A stretch of DNA of 15,869 bases, from contig DEHU01000092.1 in NCBI GenBank assembly GCA_002352125.1, positions 1-15,869 on the forward strand, written 5' to 3'. The DNA comes from Competibacteraceae bacterium UBA2792. Its GTDB lineage: Bacteria > Pseudomonadota > Gammaproteobacteria > Competibacterales > Competibacteraceae. Under the pieces are notes generated by a model. The model saw only the letters and a list, made by a program, of their open reading frames with translations, did not search any database and had not been told where the DNA came from. Positions 6,725 to 14,902 of this stretch are shown here, in pieces. Position 1 is the first letter of the stretch. Every line of letters starts with the position of its first letter. Both the position numbers and the translations under genes were made by a program.

Positions 6725-7939
6725 TTAATTTCGACACTCGATCTTCATCACGAAATCGCGAGCCTCGGCGGCGATGGCAGTAGCGGCACGTGGGGCGCCG
6801 GGCGCGCGACGCCGGTAATCCACCCCAGCCGCTTCCAGAAACCCGCACGCCAACGCGGCCTTGATAGCGAAATTGACGTTCTGCGGAAGATCGCCGGTCA
6901 TCTCGTGGACTCGGACCACGTTCAATTTTGAACTGACCACTCCCACCACCGTCCCGTCGCTGTCCAGCAACGGGCCGCCGCTGTTGCCGGACTGGGTCGG
7001 CGCGGTGAACTGCAAAGAACGGGTATCGTCGCCGGGGCCGATCAACGAGCTGACGTTGCCGGTCGTCACCTGTGGTCCCGAACCGAGCAAACCGCCCAGC
7101 GGATAGCCGACCACCATCACCGTTTCGCCCAACCGTGCTTGCGGTCCGTCGCGAAACGTCGCCACGCCGGGCGGTGGGGAATCGGCCCGCAATAGCGCCA
7201 GATCGTTGGTGGGATCGGCGAACACCAGCTCCAACGAACAGCGATGCTGAGGCGAACGGGCCAGAATTTCGCGAGCATCTTCGATGACGTGATGGTTGGT
7301 CAGCACGTAACCGTTCGGATGGACGCAAAAACCGGTCCCGCTGAACGATCCGCCGCCTGGTCCTGTTTGCCGCCGCCCGTCCGATCCGCCGGCAGCGGGA
7401 TATCCTGGTGCCGGTTCCGGCAAGCGCAAACCAAAATGGGCCGCTAGCGCCGGCAAGCCCGCCGCGAATCCCTGGCCCACCGCTCGGAATTTCCATTGCC
7501 CTCGATGGCGGTAGAGTTCGGTCAGGATCATGGCCGTCTCGCCGCGACTGGCCAGCGGCAGCGGAAACAATGACAAAGGTCGAGCCGCCGCATCCGCCAG
7601 CCAAACGCGGATGGCGGAGAATACCCCGAACGTGGTGCCGCGCGGCAAGCCTGGCTTGACCGCCAGCACGATCGCGATGCGAGCCACCGTCGCCGGCACG
7701 GCTTCCAGATCGACCCGGTATTCGCCCGGTGGCCCGGCGAACACCACCGATCCGTCGCGGGAACGCGGCTGTTCGGCGCTCACCAGGTCGTCGGGATCGC
7801 CGATTTGCCCGTCGGCACCCAACAGGACGACGCCGGATTGCAACCGCGCGGCAAACTCGTCGTCGGGATCACCGCTCACCCCGACCACGACCTGACCGGT
7901 GCCGACCGGGTGATTTTGTCCAGGCAGAAGTTCTTGCAT
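6725..7939 (-). CDS. TerD domain fused to a trypsin-like (S1/HtrA-type) serine protease
   Basis: 404 residues, ATG 7939. Residues about 1-172 are a TerD (tellurium-resistance/stress) domain: opening LLPGQN, GVVLLGADGQ, DGSVVFAG, VDLEAVPATVARI and the closing ETAMILTELYRHRGQWKFRA followed by VGQGF. A Gly/Pro-rich linker (about 173-198) leads to a chymotrypsin-fold protease (about 199-370) with catalytic His217 in LTNHHVI, Asp246 in NDLALL and Ser320 in GNSGGPL: a complete triad. There is no PDZ domain, signal peptide or TM helix, so it should act in the cytoplasm, unlike DegP/DegS. TerD domains are known from Ca-binding stress systems; here TerD may locate or gate the protease. It lies 33 bp downstream of yrfG. 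The canonical TerD aspartate cluster is altered (EFAARLQSG where family members have an FDLDASAF-like stretch). Confidence 0.85.
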   Translation of the reverse strand: MQELLPGQNHPVGTGQVVVGVSGDPDDEFAARLQSGVVLLGADGQIGDPDDLVSAEQPRSRDGSVVFAGPPGEYRVDLEAVPATVARIAIVLAVKPGLPRGTTFGVFSAIRVWLADAAARPLSLFPLPLASRGETAMILTELYRHRGQWKFRAVGQGFAAGLPALAAHFGLRLPEPAPGYPAAGGSDGRRQTGPGGGSFSGTGFCVHPNGYVLTNHHVIEDAREILARSPQHRCSLELVFADPTNDLALLRADSPPPGVATFRDGPQARLGETVMVVGYPLGGLLGSGPQVTTGNVSSLIGPGDDTRSLQFTAPTQSGNSGGPLLDSDGTVVGVVSSKLNVVRVHEMTGDLPQNVNFAIKAALACGFLEAAGVDYRRRAPGAPRAATAIAAEARDFVMKIECRN

Positions 7940-7972
7940 GATCCCGCTTCTATTTTTGGCCGGCTCGTTGGC

Positions 7973-8638
7973 TCAACCGGCCGGCAGCAGTTCGGAAAAA
8001 TCGTCGATCGCTGGGAATTCGCCCGGCGGCTGGGGCGGATGGGCAGAATCTGGCCGCAGTACCGACACCAGATACGCGATGCCGTAGGCCCAAGCCGCGC
8101 GCAAAATCGATAAGTTATCATCGACCAGCAGCGTCGTGGCGGGATCGAACGATTCCCGTTCGCGCAAGCACGGCCAAAATTCCGGTTGCTCTTTGACCAA
8201 ACCCAGTTCGTGCGCGCAGACGATGCTATCGAAGTGCCCGGCCAGCCGGGTTTTTTCCATCTTCAGCGCCAAGCTTTGCGGATGGGCGTTGGTGACCAGC
8301 ACCGCCCGCTTGCCGGTGGTGCGCAGCGCGTTCAAAAAATCCAGCGCGTGCGGATGAACGGCGATCAAGTGGCCGATTTCGCGTTTGAGGGCCACGACGT
8401 CCAGCGCTAGCTCCCGGGTCCAGTAATCCAGGCAATACCAGGCTAACGTTCCTTCCACCGCCCGCGTGCGGGCCGCCACTTCGGCGCGAGCCCGTTCCAG
8501 CGGCAAGCCGTGACGGTCAGCATAACGTTCCGGGATCAAGTCTCGCCAGAAATGGTTGTCGAACCGTAAATCCAGCAGCGTACCGTCCATGTCGAGCAAA
8601 ACGGTCCGAATTTGTGGCCAGGGCAACCGCGTAGTCAT
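7973..8638 (-). CDS. yrfG: GMP/IMP nucleotidase (HAD family, YrfG-like)
   Basis: 221 residues from ATG 8638. HAD motifs are complete: nucleophile motif D16-M-D18-G-T20, motif II T116-N117, motif III K149, motif IV D173-D174. The segments TVLLDMDGTLLDL, DNxFW, WYCLDYW and TNAHPxxLAxK match E. coli YrfG, which is 222 residues long; that protein dephosphorylates GMP and IMP in the cytoplasm. The frame stays open upstream to 9346 because of GC-rich bias, but that extension runs antisense through cysQ and shows no domain, so the ATG at 8638 is chosen. It is divergent from cysQ across 198 bp and probably co-transcribed with the TerD-protease gene downstream. Confidence 0.92.
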   Translation of the reverse strand: MTTRLPWPQIRTVLLDMDGTLLDLRFDNHFWRDLIPERYADRHGLPLERARAEVAARTRAVEGTLAWYCLDYWTRELALDVVALKREIGHLIAVHPHALDFLNALRTTGKRAVLVTNAHPQSLALKMEKTRLAGHFDSIVCAHELGLVKEQPEFWPCLRERESFDPATTLLVDDNLSILRAAWAYGIAYLVSVLRPDSAHPPQPPGEFPAIDDFSELLPAG

Positions 8639-8836
8639 GGTTCTGGTCCATCGGCAAACGGTCTCGTGCGGGCAAACTTGTGTAAAATTAAAGCAGACTG
8701 CCAGGGTTTGTGCAGAACTCCGTTTTAGCTTGGGCAAGTTTCGGGCTGGTATCACGCCAACTTGCGGCAAAACGGCGGAGTTTTGGCCGCGAATCGCTGG
8801 CGCATCGTCAACCCGACCCGCGAGGTTGCCCGCGTC

Positions 8837-9679
8837 ATGACCGACGCTCCCGATATCGATTTGTCCGCTCTGGTAAAGCCAGTTCAGGCCATTGCCCAAG
8901 AGGCGGGGCGTCGTATTCTGGAGGTGTATGCCGGTTCTTTCAGCGTGACCGCAAAAGCCGACCAGAGCCCGGTTACTGCCGCCGACCTCGCTGCCCACGA
9001 TTGCATCCTGCGCGGGCTGGGGGACCTGACGCCCGATATCCCGGTGTTGTCCGAGGAAGCGCCCGACGTCAGCTTCGCCGAGCGCAGCCGCTGGGAATGG
9101 TTGTGGCTGGTGGACCCGCTCGACGGTACCCGCGAGTTCATCAAGCGCAACGACCAGTTTACGGTCAACATCGCTCTGATCCATCGCCACGAAGCGGTCC
9201 TCGGATTGGTGCTGCCGCCGGTCAGCGGCGTTTGCTATTACGCTTATCGCGGTGGTGCCGCTTACAAACAAGCCGCCGGCCAGCTCTCGCACCGCATTCG
9301 GGCCACGCGGATCTGTCACTATCCGGTTCGCGTGATCAGCAGCCAAGAATCTTACCGCACTCGCCGCCTACAGGAGTATCTTAGCCGTCTCGGTCCGCAC
9401 CGGCACCGGGGAATGGGCGGCGCCTTGAAATCTTGCTTCATCGCCGAAGGCGAAGCCGATCTGTATCCTCGTTTCGGCCCGACCGGCGAGTGGGATACCG
9501 CCGCCACCCAGGTGATCGTGGAACAGGCCGGGGGCTACATGACCGACATGCAGTTGCGGCCGTTGCGCTACAACGCGCGGCCGGTGCTGATCAATCCGGA
9601 TTTTTTTGCGTTCGGCGACGCCACCCGCAACTGGTCCCAATACTTACCGCATCGTCACCCGCACGGGTGGCCAGCTTAG
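8837..9679 (+). CDS. cysQ: 3'(2'),5'-bisphosphate nucleotidase CysQ
   Basis: 280 residues from ATG 8837. It belongs to the inositol-monophosphatase fold family: metal ligands E74 in LSEE and D93/D96 in DPLDGT (93-98), followed by REFIKRNDQFTVNIALI, which is diagnostic of CysQ, and the C-terminal motif GEWDTAA with D220. It hydrolyses 3'-phosphoadenosine 5'-phosphate to AMP, removing the inhibitory by-product of sulfate assimilation; metal-dependent, cytoplasmic or membrane-associated. A TTG at 8762 would extend it by 25 residues with no family support, so the ATG is preferred. zapE follows after 42 bp on the same strand. Confidence 0.93.
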   Translation: MTDAPDIDLSALVKPVQAIAQEAGRRILEVYAGSFSVTAKADQSPVTAADLAAHDCILRGLGDLTPDIPVLSEEAPDVSFAERSRWEWLWLVDPLDGTREFIKRNDQFTVNIALIHRHEAVLGLVLPPVSGVCYYAYRGGAAYKQAAGQLSHRIRATRICHYPVRVISSQESYRTRRLQEYLSRLGPHRHRGMGGALKSCFIAEGEADLYPRFGPTGEWDTAATQVIVEQAGGYMTDMQLRPLRYNARPVLINPDFFAFGDATRNWSQYLPHRHPHGWPA

Positions 9680-9721
9680 CTCCGAGCCGTGAGCTAGAAC
9701 GACGAGGCTTCGAATCTCGCC

Positions 9722-10834
9722 ATGCCATACGAACGTTATCGCCGCGATTTGCAACGGGAAGGTTTCCGGCACGACCCCGCCCAGGAACGGGCTATCCAAC
9801 ACTTGCAAAGCATCTACGACCAACTGATGGCCCGGCCGGAGCCGGCTCCCAGCAAAAAATCCGGGCTGTTCGCTCGCTTGGCCAGCCGCGACAAACCCGC
9901 TGTCGCCGGCGCTGCGGCCGTGCGCGGGCTGTATCTGTGGGGCGGCGTGGGGCGTGGCAAAACCTATCTGGTGGATACGTTCGTGGATGCCCTGCCGCTG
10001 GAACACAAGCAGCGCATTCATTTTCACAGCTTCATGCGATCGGTGCACGCCGAACTAAAGGAGCTGAAAAACCAGCAGGATCCGCTGCGGGTCGTTGCCC
10101 GTCGTTTCGCCGAGAAAGCCCGGGTCATCTGCCTGGACGAATTCTTCGTCGCCGATATCACCGACGCGATGTTGTTGCACGGCTTGCTGAAAGAGCTGTT
10201 CGCCAATGGCGTCACCCTGATCACCACCTCCAACATCGAGCCGGACGGGTTGTACAAGGACGGTTTGCAGCGTGCCCGCTTTCTGCCGGCCATCGAGTTA
10301 ATCAAGCAAAATCTCGATGTGCTGAACGTGGATGGCGGCATCGATTACCGGTTGCGCTACCTGGAAAAGGCGGAAATTTATCATTCTCCGCTGGACGAGC
10401 GGGCCGAACAGATTTTGAATGATCTGTTCGGCAACATCGCGCCCGAACCCGGCCATCGCGGCGGCGATCTGGAGATCGAGGGTCGCTTCATTCCAACCCT
10501 GCGCGAGGCCGATGGCATCGTCTGGTTCAATTTTCGGGCGATTTGCGACGGACCGCGCGGTACTGCCGACTACATCGAAATCGCCCGCTGTTTTCACACC
10601 GTGCTGATTTCCAACGTGCCGGTGCTGGACTGGCAGATGGAGAACCAGGCGCGACGCTTCGTCAATCTGGTGGACGAGTTCTACGACCGTGGCGTCAAGC
10701 TGATTTTGTCCGCTGCGGCGCCGGTGCTGGAACTCTACACCGGCGAGAAGCTGAAATTCGAATTCCAGCGCACCGTCAGCCGCTTGCAGGAAATGCAGTC
10801 GCACGAGTATCTGGAACGGCCTCATCTGCCGTAG
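9722..10834 (+). CDS. zapE: Cell division protein ZapE (AFG1-like ATPase)
   Basis: 370 residues, ATG 9722. Walker A GGVGRGKT at 74-81, Walker B VICLDEFF with D139/E140, and HFHSFMR (100-106), LHGLLKELF and TTSNIEPDGLYKDGLQRARFLP, all typical of the AFG1/ZapE family. E. coli ZapE (YhcM) interacts with FtsZ at the division site and is needed under heat, low oxygen or cell elongation. Length is normal for the family. The start is supported by the conserved YxRDL opening; no strong Shine-Dalgarno is seen. It probably shares a transcript with cysQ upstream and possibly with the diguanylate cyclase downstream. Confidence 0.92.
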   Translation: MPYERYRRDLQREGFRHDPAQERAIQHLQSIYDQLMARPEPAPSKKSGLFARLASRDKPAVAGAAAVRGLYLWGGVGRGKTYLVDTFVDALPLEHKQRIHFHSFMRSVHAELKELKNQQDPLRVVARRFAEKARVICLDEFFVADITDAMLLHGLLKELFANGVTLITTSNIEPDGLYKDGLQRARFLPAIELIKQNLDVLNVDGGIDYRLRYLEKAEIYHSPLDERAEQILNDLFGNIAPEPGHRGGDLEIEGRFIPTLREADGIVWFNFRAICDGPRGTADYIEIARCFHTVLISNVPVLDWQMENQARRFVNLVDEFYDRGVKLILSAAAPVLELYTGEKLKFEFQRTVSRLQEMQSHEYLERPHLP

Positions 10835-10917
10835 GATCGATTTGATCGCACATGATCCGGAATCGGTCTATTCTTTTCCGAAATTGTGTGGCGATGAACC
10901 GATCCGCATCGGTCGAT

Positions 10918-10921
10918 GGAG
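10918..10921 (+). promoter_or_regulatory. Ribosome binding site GGAG deciding the start of the PAS-GGDEF gene
   Basis: GGAG lies 7 nt before ATG 10929, ideal spacing. The alternative TTG at 10842 also has an AGGA 6 nt upstream but needs a rare start codon, and its extra 29 residues show no domain. The ATG is therefore preferred. Confidence 0.5.
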
Positions 10922-10928
10922 TTTTCCG

Positions 10929-13862
10929 ATGGTCGTTCCCGATCACCGCTTTGGCGAAAAATTGGTTCAGTTGGGAGACGCGCTGGACGATGCGATCCAG
11001 CGGCTCGCGACTCTGTTCGATCTGATCCCCGCCGCCATCTACGCCCTCGAAGCGATCCCCGGAACCGCCAGCGGTTTTCGGCCTACCTACATCAGTCCCC
11101 AATTCGAGGCCATTACCGGTTACTTGCCAACCGATTGGTGGCAGCCCGGTTTCTGGATTGGCCACATTCACCCCGAAGATCTCGAAAAAGCGTTGGTGAC
11201 CCAGCGATGCCTTGGGCGCGAGAAGCGGATCGAGCACGAATATCGTTTTCGCCATCGCGACGGGCATTACGTTTGGATTTGCGACCGTTTGACCGTCCAG
11301 CGCGACGCCAGCGGGGGCATTAGCTTAGTCGTCGGTGCGTGGTGGGACATCAGCGCGCGCAAGGACGCCGAGCGACTACTGGCGCTCCAGCGCGACTTGC
11401 TTCTGGCGTTGCGCCAAACCGACGCGCCAGAAGCCGCGATGCAGGCGATCCTCGATGCCGCCTTGAGCCTGCCCGGCGTCGATTGCGGCGGTATCTACGA
11501 TGTCGATCCCGCCGATGGCCTACTGACGTTGGCTATTCACGCCGGCGTGTCCGCCGAATACGCCGCGACGGTTCGCAGTTATGCCCGCGATTCCCGCTGC
11601 GGCGCCATCGCGCACGCCGGCCGGCCGCGTTACAGCTTTGATCGGACCGATCCCTTGGAAGTGTTGCCCTACATCCGGGCGGAGGGTCTGCGCGCCCTGG
11701 CCATTATCCCGATCCTGCACGACCGGCAACTCGTCGCGTGCTTCGATCTTGGCTCGCGCCAAGCCGACTCGATTCCCGACGCGACCTGCCGGGCGCTGGA
11801 AACCCTGGCCTTGCAGTTGGGCGAGACTTTGTTGCGCGTGCGCAGCGAAGCCGACGCCAAGGCCCAGCAACGCAATCTGCTCGCGCTGTTCACAGCGCTC
11901 GACGACTGCGTTTTCGTGGTCGATGACGGCGGCCGCATCGTCTACCAAAACCCGGCGGTCGAACGCCGGCTCGGTTACAGCACAGCAGAACTCCAAGGTC
12001 GCTCGGTGCTGGCCGTCCATCCGCCGAATCGGCACGATGAGGCTACGACGATCCTTCGCGACCTGCTGGCTGGCCGAGGCACGATAAGCCCGATCCCGCT
12101 GCAAACCAAGGCCGGCGATCTCGTTCCGGTCGAGACGCGCGTTTCGCGAGGCGAATGGAACGGCCGCCCGGCGCTGTTCGGCGTCAGCCGCGATATGACC
12201 GAATGGCACGCTGCCCAGGAAGCGTTGTGCGACAGCGAAGTCTTGTTCCGCGCCATGGCCAATTCGGCGCAGGATGCCATCGCCATGATGGATGAGCAGG
12301 GCTCGATCTCGTTCTGGAACAAGGCGGCGGAACGCATTTTCGGTTACGCGCCCGAAGACGCCATCGGCCAGGACGCACACGCGTTACTGGCGCCAGCGCG
12401 TTATCGCGAGGTGTTTCAGTATGCATTCGCCCGGTGGCGCCAGACTGGCAACGGCGAAGCCATCGGCAAGACGATCGAGCTGGTTGGTTGCCGCAAGGAG
12501 GGCATCGAATTCCCGATCGAGCTGTCGCTCGCTTCGGTGCGGTTGAAGGGCTGCTGGAACGCTATCGCGATCATTCGCGACATCACCCGGCGCAAGGGAC
12601 TTGAAGAAGCGCTGCGCCAACGCGAGCGCTACCAGCGGGCGCTGTTGGACAATTTCCCCTTCCTGGTCTGGTTGAAGGATACCGAAAGCCGGTTTCTCGC
12701 CGTCAATGGCCCCTTCGTGGCGGCCTGCGACCAACCGAACGCCGATGCGCTGGTCGGCAAAACCGATGCGGACGTTTGGCCCAAGGACTTGGCCGAACGC
12801 TATTGTGCCGACGACCGCGACGTGTTAGCCAGCGGCAAGAGCAAGGTCATCGAAGAGCTGGTCGTGAACAAGGGGATTCGCCGCTGGATGGAGACCTATA
12901 AATCGCCGGTCACGCTCGCCGGCCGCGTGATCGGCATCGTCGGCTTCGCCCGCGACATTTCCGAACGCAAGCAGGCCGAGGAACAGCAACGCTTGGCCGC
13001 CAGCATCTTCGCCCACGCCCACGAAGGGATCATGATGATCGATGCGGCGGCCAAAATCGTCGAAATCAACGCCGCTTTCAGCGAACTGACCGGCTATTCG
13101 CGCGAGGAGGTTCTCGGGCGCAACGTGCGTTTCTTGCAATCCGGCCGCCATCCGCCGGAATTTTACGCCGAGATGCGGCGAACTCTGCTCGAAACTGGCC
13201 ACTGGCGCGGCGAGGTATGGAACCATCACAAGAACGGCCAGCCGATCGCCACCCGGCTGACCATCTCGGCGGTGCAGGACAACAGCGGCGCGATCACCCA
13301 CTACGTCGGCGTGTTCTCGGACATCACAGCCCTCAAGGAAAGCGAGCAACGCCTCGAATTTCTCGCTTACTACGACGCGCTAACCCGCTTACCCAATCGC
13401 GCGCTGCTGGCCGATCGATTGGGGCTAGCGATCGCCCGGACCGAACGCCAGAAAGACTTGCTCGCCGTTTGCTATCTGGATCTGGATGGTTTCAAGCCGG
13501 TCAACGACCTCCTCGGTCACGCTGCGGGCGATCAGTTGCTGGTCGCCGTCGCCGAGCGCTTGCGCCGGTGCGTGCGCGGTGACGATACCGTGGCGCGTTT
13601 GGGTGGCGACGAGTTCGTCGTACTGTTTGGAGGGCTGAACGGTGTCGACGAGTGCGAGAACGCCATCACGCGGTTGTTGCGAACGCTGGCCGTTCCCCAC
13701 GCGCTCGGCGACCGGACCTTCGAAGTCACCGCCAGCATCGGCGTCACGCTCTATCCTCTGGACAGCAGCGATGCCGACACGCTGCTGCGCCATGCCGACC
13801 AAGCCATGTATCGCGCCAAACAAAAGGGCCGCAATCGCTATCTGTTGTTCGGCGCCGATTGA
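10929..13862 (+). CDS. Cytoplasmic multi-sensor diguanylate cyclase (PAS-GAF-PAS4-GGDEF)
   Basis: 977 residues from ATG 10929 (1006 if TTG 10842 is used). Numbering from the TTG: PAS1 about 54-172; GAF-like about 192-335; PAS2 345-455; PAS3 464-582; PAS4 597-708; PAS5 716-830; GGDEF 838-1004. PAS5 carries NVRFLQSGRH, close to the flavin-binding NCRFLQG motif of LOV domains but with Arg in place of Cys. The active site is intact, G921-G-D-E-F925, and the product-inhibition site R912-G-D-D915 sits five residues before it, so it should make c-di-GMP with feedback control. No TM segment, so cytoplasmic; no EAL domain. It is last in the cysQ-zapE run and convergent with the hydroxyacid dehydrogenase, 42 bp away. 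Confidence 0.92.
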   Translation: MVVPDHRFGEKLVQLGDALDDAIQRLATLFDLIPAAIYALEAIPGTASGFRPTYISPQFEAITGYLPTDWWQPGFWIGHIHPEDLEKALVTQRCLGREKRIEHEYRFRHRDGHYVWICDRLTVQRDASGGISLVVGAWWDISARKDAERLLALQRDLLLALRQTDAPEAAMQAILDAALSLPGVDCGGIYDVDPADGLLTLAIHAGVSAEYAATVRSYARDSRCGAIAHAGRPRYSFDRTDPLEVLPYIRAEGLRALAIIPILHDRQLVACFDLGSRQADSIPDATCRALETLALQLGETLLRVRSEADAKAQQRNLLALFTALDDCVFVVDDGGRIVYQNPAVERRLGYSTAELQGRSVLAVHPPNRHDEATTILRDLLAGRGTISPIPLQTKAGDLVPVETRVSRGEWNGRPALFGVSRDMTEWHAAQEALCDSEVLFRAMANSAQDAIAMMDEQGSISFWNKAAERIFGYAPEDAIGQDAHALLAPARYREVFQYAFARWRQTGNGEAIGKTIELVGCRKEGIEFPIELSLASVRLKGCWNAIAIIRDITRRKGLEEALRQRERYQRALLDNFPFLVWLKDTESRFLAVNGPFVAACDQPNADALVGKTDADVWPKDLAERYCADDRDVLASGKSKVIEELVVNKGIRRWMETYKSPVTLAGRVIGIVGFARDISERKQAEEQQRLAASIFAHAHEGIMMIDAAAKIVEINAAFSELTGYSREEVLGRNVRFLQSGRHPPEFYAEMRRTLLETGHWRGEVWNHHKNGQPIATRLTISAVQDNSGAITHYVGVFSDITALKESEQRLEFLAYYDALTRLPNRALLADRLGLAIARTERQKDLLAVCYLDLDGFKPVNDLLGHAAGDQLLVAVAERLRRCVRGDDTVARLGGDEFVVLFGGLNGVDECENAITRLLRTLAVPHALGDRTFEVTASIGVTLYPLDSSDADTLLRHADQAMYRAKQKGRNRYLLFGAD

Positions 13863-13870
13863 GGGGCTAT

Positions 13871-13890
13871 GCGGACGCATCCTGGTCCGC
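13871..13890. terminator. Hairpin between convergent stops, possible bidirectional terminator
   Basis: GCGGAC (13871-13876) pairs perfectly with GTCCGC (13885-13890) around an 8-nt loop, in the 42-bp gap between the stops of the PAS-GGDEF gene and the hydroxyacid dehydrogenase. No T-run follows on either strand, so intrinsic termination would be weak; position is the main argument. Confidence 0.35.
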
Positions 13891-13904
13891 TTACGGCCGG
13901 CGCG

Positions 13905-14861
13905 TCATCCCGCTACTCGCACCGGCGCGCCCACCAGAAAACTCTGGACGTTCTCTGCCAGTTGTTCGACCAGCCGCTGGCGGGATTCGCGACTGCCCCA
14001 AGCGCAATGTGGCGTGACGATCAGGTTGGGAACGTCCGGCGCCAGCAGGGGATTGCCGGCCACCGGCGGCTCCAGGCTCAGCACGTCCACGCCCGCGCCG
14101 CCCAGCGCGCCCTTGCGCAGCGCGTCGGCCAGCATCGCTTCGTCAACCAGCCCGCCGCGGGCGGTGTTGATCAGCAAAGCGTCCCGGCGCATCAGCGCCA
14201 GCTCCCACGGGCCGAGCAAACCGCGGGTTGCCGGGGTCAGCGGACAGTGCAGGCTGAGCACATCTACCTGCGGCAGCAGGATCGGCAGCGGTACCCGCCC
14301 TTCCTCCGGTTCGACGGTGCCCGGCCGCTGAGCCAGCAAGATTCGCATCCCGAACGCCTCGGCCACCCGCGCCACGCCTCGACCCAGTTCGCCGTAACCG
14401 ACGATGCCCAAGGTTTTGTCGGCCAGCTCGCGAATCGGATAGTCCAGCAGGCAGAACTGGTTGGTTTGCTGCCAGCGGCCGTCGCGCACCGCCTGCCGGT
14501 AGTCCGGCAGACGGGCGCACAGCGCCAGCAGCAGCGCGAACACATGCTGGACTACCGCCGATGTTCCGTATCCGCGGCAGTTGCAGACGGTGATGCCCGC
14601 TCGCGCCGCCGCTTCCAGATCCACGTTGTTGACGCCGGTGGCGGCGACGCAGATCAGTTGCAGGCGGTGGGCTTGCTGGAGCGCGGCGGCATCCAGCACC
14701 ACCTTGTTGCTGATCACCACTTCGGCTTCGGCAATGCGGGCGGCGACCCGATCCGGCGTCGTAGCGGAGTAATAATCCAAATTCGGCAAGATGCGGTCGA
14801 GGTCGCCAAAATCCAGATCGCCGCAATCCAGGGAATCCCGGTCGAGAAATACACCGAGCAT
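13905..14861 (-). CDS. D-2-hydroxyacid dehydrogenase (glycerate/hydroxypyruvate reductase type)
   Basis: 318 residues from ATG 14861, with a strong GGAGG 9 nt upstream. NAD(P)-binding motif GYGELG at 155-160; catalytic triad R235 (INTARGG), E264 (SLEPP) and H285 (TPHCAWGS), all present. SNKVVLD near 51-57, ATGVNNVDL near 74-82 and CNCRGYGTSAVVQ near 93-105 match the subgroup commonly annotated as glycerate dehydrogenase/hydroxypyruvate reductase. It reduces a 2-keto acid to the D-hydroxyacid in the cytoplasm; the substrate is most likely hydroxypyruvate or glyoxylate but is not proven by sequence. The frame remains open upstream to 15263, antisense to hemH; the Shine-Dalgarno and homology place the start at 14861. 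It is divergent from hemH. Confidence 0.9.
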   Translation of the reverse strand: MLGVFLDRDSLDCGDLDFGDLDRILPNLDYYSATTPDRVAARIAEAEVVISNKVVLDAAALQQAHRLQLICVAATGVNNVDLEAAARAGITVCNCRGYGTSAVVQHVFALLLALCARLPDYRQAVRDGRWQQTNQFCLLDYPIRELADKTLGIVGYGELGRGVARVAEAFGMRILLAQRPGTVEPEEGRVPLPILLPQVDVLSLHCPLTPATRGLLGPWELALMRRDALLINTARGGLVDEAMLADALRKGALGGAGVDVLSLEPPVAGNPLLAPDVPNLIVTPHCAWGSRESRQRLVEQLAENVQSFLVGAPVRVAG

Positions 14862-14886
14862 GGCAGGGAACCTCCGAGCAAAGATT

Positions 14887-14902
14887 CGCCTCATTATAGG
14901 CG
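14887..14902. repeat. Inverted repeat flanking the -10 box of the hydroxyacid dehydrogenase promoter
   Basis: CGCCT (14887-14891) pairs with AGGCG (14898-14902) around CATTAT, so the -10 hexamer lies almost entirely in the spacer. A dimeric repressor bound here would block the promoter; it may equally be chance. Confidence 0.3.

Noticed and set aside
6669..7604. 311-residue minus-strand frame overlapping the TerD-protease
   Set aside because: Arg/Gly/Ser-rich out-of-frame translation; the TerD-protease frame carries clear motifs.
8768..8785. CAAAAC/GTTTTG inverted repeat upstream of cysQ
   Set aside because: Short stem without a T-run or link to a promoter; likely chance.
8639..9346. Upstream extension of the yrfG frame to give a 457-residue protein
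   Set aside because: The extension is antisense to cysQ, has no recognisable domain, and the E. coli homologue length fits the ATG at 8638.
9703..9719. tRNA T-arm-like sequence before zapE
   Set aside because: A 5-bp stem around CTTCGAA exists, but the loop is out of register with a T-loop and no acceptor, anticodon or D arm is present.
9433..10422. 329-residue plus-strand open frame overlapping cysQ and zapE
   Set aside because: It is an Arg/Ala/Gly-rich shadow in another frame of two well-supported genes.
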